This document shows positions 54,358 through 63,352 of a stretch of DNA of 64,000 nucleotides, piece after piece. Source of the stretch: Iodidimonas muriae (lineage in GTDB: Bacteria; Pseudomonadota; Alphaproteobacteria; Sphingomonadales; Rhodothalassiaceae). The notes under the pieces were generated by a model. The model had not been told where the DNA came from. It was given only the letters and a program-made list of their open reading frames with translations, and did not search any database. The number at the start of each line of letters is the position of its first letter. Position 1 is the stretch's first letter. The DNA is taken from positions 1 through 64,000 of the forward strand of contig NZ_BMOV01000003.1 in assembly GCF_014647255.1 (NCBI RefSeq), written 5' to 3'. The translations under genes were made by a program, and so were the position numbers.

Positions 54358-55329
54358 TCATGTGGACGGTGGCGACGGCTCATAAGGGCGCACATCGGCG
54401 TGCAGCTTTTCGCGGCAGATGCTTCGGATCAGGGACGCAAGCGCACGATACAACACGCGATAAGGCGCACCGGGTCGCCAGGCAAGCGCAATGGTGCGGT
54501 AAGCTGGCACCTCGCTCAAAGGCAAGATCTGCACATCTTTTCGCGGTATGATTTCTGACCGCACATAAAGCGCTGGCAAAAAGCCCAATCCCATATTCAT
54601 CCCCACCATATGGCGCAAAGTGTCAAGGCTTGTGCCTTCATATTCCCGCAGCAAGCGGGCATGATAACGATGTGCCAATTCCTGCACTTGATCGAAAAAG
54701 CGATAACGGTCTTCCAAAGCCAGTAGTTTTTGGCCATGCAAATGTTCGGGCGTTACTTGGTCCAGCAAAGACAAGGGATGATCGCGGGATGCCGTCAGAA
54801 TCAGCGGTTCATCGAACAAAATATCCGTGGTGATATCCGATGCCGTCAAAGGAAACTGGGTCAGGATCAGGTCATGATGACCTTCCAGCAATTGCGCCTC
54901 CAGATCGCGCGGCCCGTCTTCGCGCACATAAAGCTGCAAATCGGGATAGGCTTCATGCACCGCTCCGATCACTTCGGGCAAAAGATAAGGTCCAAGGGTT
55001 GGCGGAACCCCCAAACGATGCGTACCGACCACGCCCAAGCTGCCCGACCGGGCTTTTTGCGTGAACAGGTCCATTTCATGGACAAGGGTTTGGCCGAGGC
55101 CGATCAAATCACGCCCCAAAGGCGTGGGAACCGCCCCCGTTTTCATTCTTTCCAGCAACACACAGCCCAAAATCTCTTCCAAAGCGGCAATCTGTGCGGT
55201 CAGTGTTGGTTGGGAAACACCGATACGGGCAGCAGCCCGGCGATAGCTGCCCGCTTTTGCAACTTCAAGGAAATAGCGAATCTGCCGAAGGGACGGTTCT
55301 CGCGTGCGGCCATGCCACGTGATAGTCAA
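54358..55329 (-). CDS. LysR-type regulator of the OxyR family lacking the redox cysteines
   Basis: The 323-residue protein has an N-terminal winged helix (PSLRQIRYFLEVAKAGSYRR) and an effector domain that aligns closely with OxyR through LLALEDRYRFFDQVQELA and TSLDTLRHMVGMNMGLGFLPAL. At the positions of OxyR Cys199 and Cys208 it has Arg210 and Ala219, so peroxide sensing by disulfide is not possible there. It starts with TTG 55329, preceded by AAGGTG. It is divergent from carbonic anhydrase and a SulP transporter, which suggests it regulates these, perhaps in response to inorganic carbon. Confidence 0.86.
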   Translation of the reverse strand: MTITWHGRTREPSLRQIRYFLEVAKAGSYRRAAARIGVSQPTLTAQIAALEEILGCVLLERMKTGAVPTPLGRDLIGLGQTLVHEMDLFTQKARSGSLGVVGTHRLGVPPTLGPYLLPEVIGAVHEAYPDLQLYVREDGPRDLEAQLLEGHHDLILTQFPLTASDITTDILFDEPLILTASRDHPLSLLDQVTPEHLHGQKLLALEDRYRFFDQVQELAHRYHARLLREYEGTSLDTLRHMVGMNMGLGFLPALYVRSEIIPRKDVQILPLSEVPAYRTIALAWRPGAPYRVLYRALASLIRSICREKLHADVRPYEPSPPST

Positions 55330-55357
55330 TCTCGATCACCTTGTCGTAAAATGTTAT

Positions 55358-55406
55358 ATTCCATTATCACATGGAATGCTCATTGTGCAGCTAGGGAATG
55401 TTCCTA
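55358..55406. promoter_or_regulatory. Putative LysR-type operator between the regulator and carbonic anhydrase genes
   Basis: ATTCCA (55358-55363) and TGGAAT (55372-55377) form a perfect inverted repeat with eight bases between. A second near-palindrome, TAGGGAATGTTCCTA, lies at 55392-55406. Both use a GGAAT half-site, as the two sites of a LysR-type activator often do. Confidence 0.5.
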
Positions 55407-55441
55407 AATACATATTTGTAGGCTGTTACAAGGAATCGCCG

Positions 55442-56116
55442 ATGGACAAAATTTTTTCTGGCATCTCTAAATTCCAAAAATCGGTCTACCCGAAGAATGA
55501 GGAACTGTTTCACAAACTGGCTGGCGGGCAATCGCCCGAAGCCCTGTTCATCACCTGCGCCGATAGCCGCGTTGATCCCATGATGATCACCCAAACCGAA
55601 CCCGGGGATCTGTTTATCTGTCGCAATGCAGGCAATATCATCCCACCCCATGTGCCCGATGCAGGCGGCGTTACGGCCACCATTGAATATGCCATCGGCG
55701 CCCTGAATATCGAGCATATTGTGGTCTGCGGCCACACCGATTGTGGGGCCATGAAAGGTGCGATGGATAGAGACAGTCTGGCGGATTTCCCCCATGTGCG
55801 TTCTTGGCTCGGCTTTTCGGAAGCTGCTGTGAAAATTGTCAATGAACGGGACAAAAACGCCTCGGAAGAAGAGCGCTTGAATGCCCTGATCGAAGAAAAC
55901 GTCCTGTTGCAACTGGTGCATGTACGCACCCACCCCTTTGTGGCATCTCGTCTGGCGGCCGGGCTTTTGGAACTGCACGCTTGGGTTTACGACATAAAAA
56001 GCGGCACAATCAAAGCCTATGACTCCGAAAGCGGATACTTCCGCGAGATTACCCGCGCCAAAGGCAATGCGGAATTTCCCAAGGGAAACTGCCCGATACA
56101 CGATCACGCCGATTGA
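55442..56116 (+). CDS. Beta-class carbonic anhydrase
   Basis: The 224-residue enzyme interconverts CO2 and bicarbonate. Zinc ligands are Cys39 with the Asp-Arg pair (CADSR, 39-43), His98 and Cys101 (GHTDCGAMKG). The surrounding GDLFICRNAGNIIPPH and TIEYAIGALNIEHIVVCGH fit the plant-type beta class. ATG 55442 has AAGGA upstream. The SulP transporter follows 36 bases downstream, so the pair probably takes up or equilibrates bicarbonate. Confidence 0.94.
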   Translation: MDKIFSGISKFQKSVYPKNEELFHKLAGGQSPEALFITCADSRVDPMMITQTEPGDLFICRNAGNIIPPHVPDAGGVTATIEYAIGALNIEHIVVCGHTDCGAMKGAMDRDSLADFPHVRSWLGFSEAAVKIVNERDKNASEEERLNALIEENVLLQLVHVRTHPFVASRLAAGLLELHAWVYDIKSGTIKAYDSESGYFREITRAKGNAEFPKGNCPIHDHAD

Positions 56117-56152
56117 TCATTTGGCACATTCAGATTTCAGGACAGTCCGCAC

Positions 56153-57778
56153 ATGACCTTTAAGTTTAACAATCTGCGCGGCGACATTTTCGGGGGCACC
56201 ACCGCCGCCATTGTCGCCCTGCCTTTGGCTTTGGCCTTTGGCGTGGCATCCGGCGCCGGCCCCATTGCAGGTCTTTACGGCGCCATTATCGTCGGCTTTT
56301 TCGCTGCCGTGTTTGGCGGCACGGCGACGCAAATTTCTGGTCCTACAGGACCAATGGTGGTGGTTTTCGCCGGGGTTTTCGCGGCCTATACCGATCAACC
56401 GGAGCTGGTCTTCACCTCGGTGATACTGGCTGGTCTTTTCATGATTTTGTTCGGCCTTTTGCGCCTTGGCGACTATATCCGCCTCGTCCCTTATCCGGTG
56501 ATTTCCGGGTTCATGAGTGGCATTGGCTGCATCATCATTATTTTGCAATTCGGCCGCTTGATGGGCCATGAACCGCCAAGCGGCCCGCTTATGGCTTTGG
56601 CCTCCATCCCATCGGCTGTTGTCGACCCCAATTTTTCGGCGCTGGCCATTGGTATCATCACTTTGGCCGTGGTATTTTTCTGGCCAGCCCGGTTCAATCG
56701 TTATGTTCCCGGTCCACTGGCAGCGCTGTTCATTGCCACGCCACTATCGATGTTGTTTACCGGCGTTCCCATATTGGGCGAAATTCCCAGTGGATTGCCT
56801 GAAATGCAGATGCCTATGTTGACCGCGGATACGGCTTTCCTGGTCATTGAAACGGCGCTGATTTTGGCGGCGCTCGGCTCCATTGACAGTCTTCTGACAT
56901 CCCTTGTCGCCGACAATATGACCCGAAGCCGGCATTCAGCCAATCGCGAACTGGTGGGACAAGGCATCGGCAACAGCCTGGCCGGTTTGTTTGGCGCTAT
57001 CCCCGGTGCCGGAGCCACCATGCGCACCGTCATCAATATCCGGTCCGGCGGCAATAGTCGGCTGTCGGGAGCCTTACATTCGCTGATCCTACTGGCGGTG
57101 GTGCTTGGACTTAGCCCGCTTGCGTCCATGATTCCCCATGCGGTCCTTGCGGGAATTTTGGTGAAGGTTGGCTATGATATTATTGATTGGTCCTATCTCA
57201 AGCGAGCCCATCGCGGGCCACGCTGGGATCTGATCTTGATGATTTTGGTGCTGGGATTGACGGTGTTTGTTGATCTGATCACCGCTGTTGCCATTGGCAT
57301 GGTATTGGCCGCCCTTGCTTTCATCCATCAATTGGCCAAAACGCAACTTGCAAATATAGACACCATTCCCGGTCGCGATCTGAGCACCAATGAGGCCGAG
57401 TTGCTCAAACATGCCGATGGGCGCATCGCCATTTTTGATTTTGGCGGTCCTTTGAGTTTCGGGGCGGCTGCGGACATGGGCCACCGGGCGCGGGAGCGTA
57501 CCAGCGGAAAGGTCTCGTCGCTAATTCTGGATTTCTCACGGGTGCCGTTTCTGGATATGTCTGCGGCCAATGCGGTGGAAACCATCATTCAAGATGGGAA
57601 AAATAGCGGCAAACGTATTTATCTCACCGGCCTGCATGATGATGTCCATGCGGTTTTAAAGGGTCTTGGTGTCCTTGATATGGTCCCACCCGAACAACAA
57701 AAAGGCCAACGCATGGACGCGTTGACCGAAGCCTTGAGTGCACTGTCCGGTCCGAAAGGCGCAATGGAGCCAGCCTGA
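56153..57778 (+). CDS. SulP family anion permease with STAS domain, probable bicarbonate transporter
   Basis: The 541-residue protein has 10-14 membrane segments starting with NLRGDIFGGTTAAIVALPLALAFGVASGAGP and the SulP pattern ISGPTGPMVVVFAG. A cytoplasmic STAS domain covers about 425-530 (IAIFDFGGPLSFGAA, LILDFSRVPFLDMSAANAVE). SulP proteins carry sulfate, bicarbonate or dicarboxylates. Cotranscription with carbonic anhydrase favours bicarbonate (BicA/DAUR-type), an inference from context. A good terminator follows. Confidence 0.9.
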   Translation: MTFKFNNLRGDIFGGTTAAIVALPLALAFGVASGAGPIAGLYGAIIVGFFAAVFGGTATQISGPTGPMVVVFAGVFAAYTDQPELVFTSVILAGLFMILFGLLRLGDYIRLVPYPVISGFMSGIGCIIIILQFGRLMGHEPPSGPLMALASIPSAVVDPNFSALAIGIITLAVVFFWPARFNRYVPGPLAALFIATPLSMLFTGVPILGEIPSGLPEMQMPMLTADTAFLVIETALILAALGSIDSLLTSLVADNMTRSRHSANRELVGQGIGNSLAGLFGAIPGAGATMRTVINIRSGGNSRLSGALHSLILLAVVLGLSPLASMIPHAVLAGILVKVGYDIIDWSYLKRAHRGPRWDLILMILVLGLTVFVDLITAVAIGMVLAALAFIHQLAKTQLANIDTIPGRDLSTNEAELLKHADGRIAIFDFGGPLSFGAAADMGHRARERTSGKVSSLILDFSRVPFLDMSAANAVETIIQDGKNSGKRIYLTGLHDDVHAVLKGLGVLDMVPPEQQKGQRMDALTEALSALSGPKGAMEPA

Positions 57779-57807
57779 ACCGCCTTTTCATAAAAGCCAA
57801 TAAACGC

Positions 57808-57850
57808 ATAAAGCCGACATGGGATTTTCCCCGCGTCGGCTTTATATTTT
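57808..57850 (+). terminator. Rho-independent terminator after the SulP gene
   Basis: ATAAAGCCGAC (57808-57818) pairs perfectly with GTCGGCTTTAT (57835-57845), with a nested GGGA/TCCC, and ATTTTTCT follows. It may also end the leftward YceI operon. Confidence 0.75.
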
Positions 57851-57882
57851 TCTCGTAAAAAAGTGCCCTCTTGCACTTGGGA

Positions 57883-58437
57883 TCAAGGGGCTCTTTTCGC
57901 TGTTACCAACACCGAAACATTGACGCCATTGGCAACGGCTTTCGCCACATCGCCTTTTTTGCCAAGGCCAAAAATCGTGCGGTCCAGCGTAACACCGCCT
58001 TCAACCCGCGCGATATCATCTTCAATGGTCAATTTGAAGGGCAGGATAAGGTCTTGGCTGACCCCCCGGATTTCCAGTGTGCCATGGGCTTCATAGCGCC
58101 CATTTCCCAAATGCCGCACATCTTGGGACGAAAACTGTGCTTTGGGGAAACTCTCCGCAAAGAACCAGTTGTCCCCCATAAGGGTCGTCCGCGCATCCTG
58201 TCCATCCATATAGATGCTGCCAATATCCACCGCCACCGATAGATCCGCCAATTCCGGATGATCCATATCAAAGGAAATCGTGGCATCGAAATCGCTGAAC
58301 CCGCCATGCACCGGCGAGGTATTCCATTTGGCGGTCCACAGGATCTGGCTTTCCTTGGGGATCACCTGCCATATATTGGCCTGCGCGCCCATTGGGATCA
58401 CCAAAGCAAAGAAAAGACCGATAAGCAGGCGCGTCAT
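57883..58437 (-). CDS. YceI family periplasmic protein (second copy)
   Basis: The 184-residue protein has a signal peptide (MTRLLIGLFFALVIPMGAQA) and a lipocalin-like YceI barrel. The core shows NTSPVHGGFSDFDATISFDM, PKAQFSSQDVRHLGNGRYEAHGTLEIRGVSQDLILPF and GVTLDRTIFGLG. YceI proteins bind polyisoprenoid or quinone-like lipids in the periplasm. Its ATG overlaps the stop of the cytochrome b561 gene, so the two are coupled. It is diverged from the first YceI in this operon. Confidence 0.88.
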   Translation of the reverse strand: MTRLLIGLFFALVIPMGAQANIWQVIPKESQILWTAKWNTSPVHGGFSDFDATISFDMDHPELADLSVAVDIGSIYMDGQDARTTLMGDNWFFAESFPKAQFSSQDVRHLGNGRYEAHGTLEIRGVSQDLILPFKLTIEDDIARVEGGVTLDRTIFGLGKKGDVAKAVANGVNVSVLVTAKRAP

Positions 58438-59015
58438 TTTTGTTCTCCATAGCTCTGCTTTGTGCCGAAGGGCAGCATGCGGCGCAGAATATCGTCTTTC
58501 AAAATGAAATGATGCTTCAAAGCCGCCCCTATATGCAAAACCAACAAAGCAACCAAGGCCCAGGCCATCACTTCATGCATCGCTTCCGAGAATTCATGTA
58601 ACGCTTCATTAGGGCCAAAAATCGTCGGTAAAGTGAACAGTTTGAAGATTTTCGTGGGAATACCAAGCTCCGACGTATCGGTGCTTATCCATCCGGCAAG
58701 GGGCATCAGCAGCAAGAGGCCGTAAAGCCCCCAATGGGTAAGATGTGCCAAGCCCCGTTCCACGGGCGTAAGACCGCCGGGCAGCGCCGGGCCGGGGTTC
58801 ACCACCCGCCAGACAAGCCGCAACAAGGCCAGCCAAAATACTGTAAACCCAATGGATTTATGAAGCTGGAACAGCGTGAACTTTGTCTGCAGGTCTGAAA
58901 CCAGATGGCTCATGCTATAGCCCAGACCCCACATGGCGAGAACCAGAAGGGCGACAATCCAGTGAAAGCCGATGCTCACCAATCCCCAACGGGTCTGGCT
59001 GTTCGATATCTGCAT
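58434..59015 (-). CDS. Cytochrome b561 family protein
   Basis: The 193-residue di-heme membrane protein has four helices with histidines at FHWIVALLVLAMWGLGY (helix 1), LHKSIGFTVFWLALLRLVWR (helix 2) and HEVMAWALVALLVLHIGAALKHHF (helix 4). These are the expected heme ligands, and the Arg of LLRLVWR is conserved. Bacterial members pass electrons between quinone and periplasmic acceptors or superoxide. Two YceI genes flank it in one operon, a known association that suggests lipid-quinone handling. Confidence 0.9.
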   Translation of the reverse strand: MQISNSQTRWGLVSIGFHWIVALLVLAMWGLGYSMSHLVSDLQTKFTLFQLHKSIGFTVFWLALLRLVWRVVNPGPALPGGLTPVERGLAHLTHWGLYGLLLLMPLAGWISTDTSELGIPTKIFKLFTLPTIFGPNEALHEFSEAMHEVMAWALVALLVLHIGAALKHHFILKDDILRRMLPFGTKQSYGEQK

Positions 59016-59045
59016 TATCGCCCCCTTGTCTCGTCGACTGTCGCC

Positions 59046-59642
59046 TTATTTTGCGACGGATGTTTCCGTTGAGATAAAGATCTCGACGGCATCGCTTACC
59101 ATCGGAACATATTGGCCGATCCCGAATTCACTGCGGTTGATGGTGGTTTTGGCATTGAAACCCGCAGCTTTTTTCCCGCTCATGGGATGGGTATCCAGCT
59201 TGTTCAGCGTCACATCCAGCACCACCGGTTTTGTCACACCGTGGATCGTCAGATCACCATAAACCTTGGCGGTACTGTCCCCGGTGCGGTCGATCTTGGT
59301 GCTGGTGAAGGTGGCTTCCGGATAGGTGGCGGCATCGAAGAAATCGGCGCTCAAAAGATGCCCATCCAGCTTTTCAATACCGGTATCAAGGCTGTTGATG
59401 GGAATGGTGACATTCAGCGTCGAGGCTTCTGGATTTTCTTCATCCAGCACCAGTTCACCGGCAAAATCGCCAAAGCGGGCGCGGGTTTCGGAGAAGCCCA
59501 CATGGTTCCATGTGAGGCCGATATGGGTATGCGCCTTATCGAACACAAAGGCTTCCGGTGCGGCTTCAAGCGCCGGTGCCAAAGCAAGGCTCAGAGTAAG
59601 GCTCGCGGCGGCGCTCAGAAAAAATGTCTTCACTCGTGTCAT
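59046..59642 (-). CDS. YceI family periplasmic protein (first copy)
   Basis: The 198-residue protein has a signal peptide ending ...APALEAAP. The YceI barrel reads FDKAHTHIGLTWNHVGFSETRARFGDFAGELVLDEEN, SADFFDAATYPEATFTSTKI and GDLTIHGVTKPVVLDVTLN, closing with INRSEFGIGQYVPMVSDAVEI. It is the first gene of the operon and lies 30 bases before cytochrome b561. A tandem repeat about 20 bases upstream may be its operator. Confidence 0.92.
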   Translation of the reverse strand: MTRVKTFFLSAAASLTLSLALAPALEAAPEAFVFDKAHTHIGLTWNHVGFSETRARFGDFAGELVLDEENPEASTLNVTIPINSLDTGIEKLDGHLLSADFFDAATYPEATFTSTKIDRTGDSTAKVYGDLTIHGVTKPVVLDVTLNKLDTHPMSGKKAAGFNAKTTINRSEFGIGQYVPMVSDAVEIFISTETSVAK

Positions 59643-59661
59643 GTCAAACCCCGTTTTGTTT

Positions 59662-59694
59662 CACGTGCAGGTTAATCGCACGTCCAAATTAATC
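59662..59694 (-). promoter_or_regulatory. Tandem direct repeat upstream of the YceI/cytochrome b561 operon
   Basis: CACGT-N5-TTAATC occurs twice (59662-59677 and 59679-59694), identical at all eleven fixed bases, with a 17-base period. On the coding strand it reads GATTAA-N5-ACGTG. The near copy ends 20 bases before the start codon, so a bound protein would cover the promoter or leader. Confidence 0.55.
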
Positions 59695-59841
59695 ACCGTC
59701 ATCACAAATCTGTTTCGAAAAAAGGCTTACGGCAAAAGCCTCTCTTCTGTGGTTCCTATAGACTAACCAATTCCATCAACGCCGGTAGTCTTAAGATTGA
59801 AATTTATTGTCTCCCAAACAGAAACAGTCCTTGGAGCCGCG

Positions 59842-61299
59842 TCATTCAGGCGGCAAGGCATCCACGGAAGATATGATATCCGGCGACGATAATTCCCGCA
59901 CATCCGATGCGATGGGGGATAGCTCTTCCAAGTCCTTGGCGCGATCATCCACTTTCAAATCCTCGAACTTCCGGGCTTGCGGCATCACCGACCGTTCAAG
60001 GCTACCCACCATGGAATTATAGGATTTCACGGCCCTATCAAGATTACGGCCCGTGGCCACCACATGATTGCCCATGGTGGAAAGTCGGCCATAAAGCTCT
60101 CGGCCCAAATCCGCCACTTGGCGGGCATTTTCCGCCATGGCTTCCTGACGCCAGCCATAAGCCACCGCTTTTGCCAAAGCGATCAAGGTGGTGGGCGTCA
60201 CGATCAGAACCCGGTTATTGATGGCATCCTCGAACAGATCAGGGTCCCGTTCGATGGCCGCCGCATAGAAATTTTCACCGGGAATGAACATGGCGACAAA
60301 ATCCGGCGTGTCTTTCAAGGCATTCCAATAGGCTTTGGCCCCCAATTGCTTCATATGGGTGCGAATTTCCTGTGCATGTTTGACCAAAAACCCATCCCGC
60401 ACCGTTTCTTCCACTGCCTCGATGGCATTGAAATAAGCGGACAACGAGGTTTTGGCATCCACAACGATGGTGCGTCTGCCCGGCAATCTCAACACCGCAT
60501 CGGGCATCAACAGCTTGTCATTTTCATCGGAAAAGCTGGCTTGCGTGTGGAAATCCACATGCTCGCTCATGCCCGCCAGTTCCATCACTGTTTGCAATTG
60601 GTGCTCACCCCAACGGCCCCGGGTTTTAGGCTGGGCGCGCAAGGCCATCACCAGTTTTGCGGTTTCACTGCGCACGCCATCCTGAGCCTGCAACACATTC
60701 TTCAGTTCACTGGTCAAATGGCCATAGGCTTCATGGCGAGCTTTTTCGATATGCCCAAGATTGTCCTCATAGCGCTTCAAGCTGTCCTGCATGGGTTTCA
60801 AAAGATTCTGGATGGCTTGCTGGCGTTCGCGCAGGTCCCCCTCTGCCGAGGATTTGTGGCGCTTGAAGGTTTCTTCCGCCAGTTCAAGGAAGGATTTCTG
60901 GCTGGCTTTGAATGTTTCATGGGCCAATCCCTTGAACTTTTCCTCAATCTCGCCGCGCATGCTGGTCAGGGTTTCGCGTTCTTGCTTCACCGCTTGTTCG
61001 CGTTCGAGCATAAGGGCTTCACGGGCCGCCAATTGGCTGCTGGCCTCTTGCAATTTCTCACGGGCCTCGCGCACATCACGTTCCAGCTTGTCAACCGCCT
61101 CGCCCCAATGCTGCGCCTTGTCTTCGGCCTGCTGCTGCTGCATCTGCGCCTCATGCAAACGCGCCTCAGCCTCTTTCAAAAGCCTATCGCTTTGTTGGCC
61201 GCGCTTTTTTTCCCGCAAAAGCGCAAAGCCCATAAACAGCGCCATGATCGCCGCACCAAGCACCCCCGCAATCAAAATGACCATCCCGTTTTCCGGCAT
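59842..61299 (-). CDS. rmuC: DNA recombination protein RmuC
   Basis: The 485-residue protein has one N-terminal membrane helix (VILIAGVLGAAIMALFMGFALL) and a long coiled coil to about residue 150. The RmuC nuclease-like domain follows: TRGRWGEHQLQTVMELAGM, LLMPDAVLRLPGRRTIVVDAKTSLSAYFNA and FVAMFIPGENFYAAAI. The Asp and Asp-x-Lys residues fit a PD-(D/E)xK core. RmuC limits DNA inversion at short repeats and is thought to act on DNA ends. Confidence 0.93.
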   Translation of the reverse strand: MPENGMVILIAGVLGAAIMALFMGFALLREKKRGQQSDRLLKEAEARLHEAQMQQQQAEDKAQHWGEAVDKLERDVREAREKLQEASSQLAAREALMLEREQAVKQERETLTSMRGEIEEKFKGLAHETFKASQKSFLELAEETFKRHKSSAEGDLRERQQAIQNLLKPMQDSLKRYEDNLGHIEKARHEAYGHLTSELKNVLQAQDGVRSETAKLVMALRAQPKTRGRWGEHQLQTVMELAGMSEHVDFHTQASFSDENDKLLMPDAVLRLPGRRTIVVDAKTSLSAYFNAIEAVEETVRDGFLVKHAQEIRTHMKQLGAKAYWNALKDTPDFVAMFIPGENFYAAAIERDPDLFEDAINNRVLIVTPTTLIALAKAVAYGWRQEAMAENARQVADLGRELYGRLSTMGNHVVATGRNLDRAVKSYNSMVGSLERSVMPQARKFEDLKVDDRAKDLEELSPIASDVRELSSPDIISSVDALPPE

Positions 61300-61380
61300 T
61301 GCGTTTCCTTTTCAAGAACATAGAGGGAACATTTTAAAGCGGTCGCCCTGCGATTGCAAAGGCCATAAGAGGAAAAATCC

Positions 61381-63048
61381 TCAATTTGTGCCCTGTTCTT
61401 CCATCAGGGTTGTTTTGACAAGGGTGGCCAAGCGATTGGTAGAGGCATCATGGCGGGTAATTTCCCCCACCGCTTCCAGATCCGACAAGATGGACTGCGC
61501 CAGTTCCTTGCCAAGCTCCACCCCCCATTGGTCGAAGGAATTCACCCCCCAGATGATCCCTTGGGTGAACACTTTATGTTCGTAAAGCGCCAAGAGCTGA
61601 CCAAAATGGAACGGGTCGAGCCGATCAAGCAAAAGCGTATTGGTGGGGATATTGCCGGGGAATGTGCGATGGGGGGCAAGCCGCGCCGCTTCTTCTGCCG
61701 CCATGCCGCTGGCCAGCATTTGAGCACGCACCTGTTCTTCGCTTTTGCCCACCATCAAGGCTTCGGTTTGGGCGCATAAATTGGCCAACAGAATTTTATG
61801 ATGCTCCAGATGGTGGTGATCGGGGTGCAAGATGGCGATAAAATCGGCGGGCACAAGACGGGTGCCTTGATGGATCAACTGATAAAACGCATGTTGTCCA
61901 TTGGTTCCCGGACGCCCCCAGATCACCGGCCCGGTTTGATAATTCACCACGGCCCCTTCGCGGTTCACCCGCTTGCCATTGCTTTCCATATCAAGCTGCT
62001 GAAGATGGTCCACAAAACGGTCAAGCCGTTGATCATAAGGCAAAACCGCATGGCTGGCGGCCCCCAGGAAATTGCTGTTCCATACCCCCAACAAGCCCAG
62101 AATCACCGGCATATTCCGATCCAGCGGGCTGTTCAGGAAATGCTGATCCATGGCATGGCCACCGTCTAAAACACGTTCGAAATTCGCCCAACCAATGCCC
62201 AAAGCCAAAGACAACCCAATGGCCGACCACAAGGAATAACGACCGCCCACCCAATCCCAAAAGCGGAACATATTGCTGGTGTCGATGCCGAAATCCGTCA
62301 CCGCATCCACATTGGTGGACAGCGCCACAAAATGCCGGGCCACCGCCTTTTCATCGCCGAAATGATCCAGAACCCAGCGCCGCGCCGTTTGGGCATTGGT
62401 CATGGTTTCCTGGGTGGTGAAGGTTTTCGACGCCACAATGAACAAAGTTGTTTCCGGATTCAGAGTGGTCAGAACGCCGTCGATATCATGGGCATCCACA
62501 TTGGATACATAATGAACGGAAATCCCCGCATGGGCATGGCTTCTCAGCGAGTCCATCGCCGCTTGCGGCCCCAAATGCGAACCTCCAATACCGATATTCA
62601 CCACATCCGTAATCTGTTCGCCACCAAAACCGCGCCATGTACCATCATGCACCGAAGCCACAAATGTCTTCATCTGGGCAAGAACGGCATTGACCTCGGT
62701 CATCACATTCACCCCATCCACGGTGATGCCGGCCCCGCTCCGGTTGCGCAGCGCCATATGCAAAACGGCACGATGCTCGGTGTTATTCACCGCTTCGCCT
62801 TCCGCCATGCGGGCGCGCCATTCCTCCAAACGCCGCGCCTTGGCCAATCCCAGCAGCAAACGCATGGTTTCGGCGCTCACCCGGTTTTTGGAATAGTCCA
62901 ACCGCAGGCCATGGGTTTCGATCCACATTTGATCGGCCCGCTCTGGCTCGGCTTTGAACAGATCCTTGATGGTTTGGCCAGCCCGGACCATGGCCTTGTG
63001 ATGGGCATCCAAGGCCTGCCATGCGGCGGATGATGTGAGATCAGACAT
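61381..63048 (-). CDS. pgi: Glucose-6-phosphate isomerase
   Basis: The 555-residue enzyme interconverts glucose-6-phosphate and fructose-6-phosphate. Markers include [35 protein letters not shown] (phosphate binding), [21 protein letters not shown], the catalytic glutamate region of ESNGKRV and [19 protein letters not shown], and the C-terminal Lys in [21 protein letters not shown] precedes the ATG. It is unlinked to other glycolytic genes here. Confidence 0.96.
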   Translation of the reverse strand: MSDLTSSAAWQALDAHHKAMVRAGQTIKDLFKAEPERADQMWIETHGLRLDYSKNRVSAETMRLLLGLAKARRLEEWRARMAEGEAVNNTEHRAVLHMALRNRSGAGITVDGVNVMTEVNAVLAQMKTFVASVHDGTWRGFGGEQITDVVNIGIGGSHLGPQAAMDSLRSHAHAGISVHYVSNVDAHDIDGVLTTLNPETTLFIVASKTFTTQETMTNAQTARRWVLDHFGDEKAVARHFVALSTNVDAVTDFGIDTSNMFRFWDWVGGRYSLWSAIGLSLALGIGWANFERVLDGGHAMDQHFLNSPLDRNMPVILGLLGVWNSNFLGAASHAVLPYDQRLDRFVDHLQQLDMESNGKRVNREGAVVNYQTGPVIWGRPGTNGQHAFYQLIHQGTRLVPADFIAILHPDHHHLEHHKILLANLCAQTEALMVGKSEEQVRAQMLASGMAAEEAARLAPHRTFPGNIPTNTLLLDRLDPFHFGQLLALYEHKVFTQGIIWGVNSFDQWGVELGKELAQSILSDLEAVGEITRHDASTNRLATLVKTTLMEEQGTN

Positions 63049-63352
63049 GGGTTTTCCTTCAGATGGTCATGAAAGGAGGCATTGATTGCTTTGGGTATAA
63101 CAGGCTGCAAGCCGAGCCAATGAAGAATTCAAGGATAGGGCTTTGTTTTTACCTTATTGGCCAGCGTTTCATCCCGGCCAGTGTTTTGGCGGCCCGGCGC
63201 TGCGAGCCTGAATTATAGTAGGAATTTTTTGCTTTGCCATGCTGGCACGATCGGCCATATGCCCTTAAACTTGTGGCAGGAACATCATCGCACATCATGG
63301 CAGGCCTTGCCCCATAAGGCCGATGCAGCAAACAAAGGGAGCGAGGCAGGCC
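63049..63352. other. Intergenic region between divergent pgi and kynU
   Basis: These 304 bases must hold both promoters. I see no gene, strong terminator, repeat or clear promoter consensus in them. Short open frames on the minus strand lack a ribosome site and family character. Confidence 0.4.

Noticed and set aside
59977-61323. 448-codon open frame on the plus strand
   Set aside because: It is the antisense of rmuC, whose motifs and length are clear. The translation is rich in His, Gly and Phe, has no family character, and is an artefact of codon usage.
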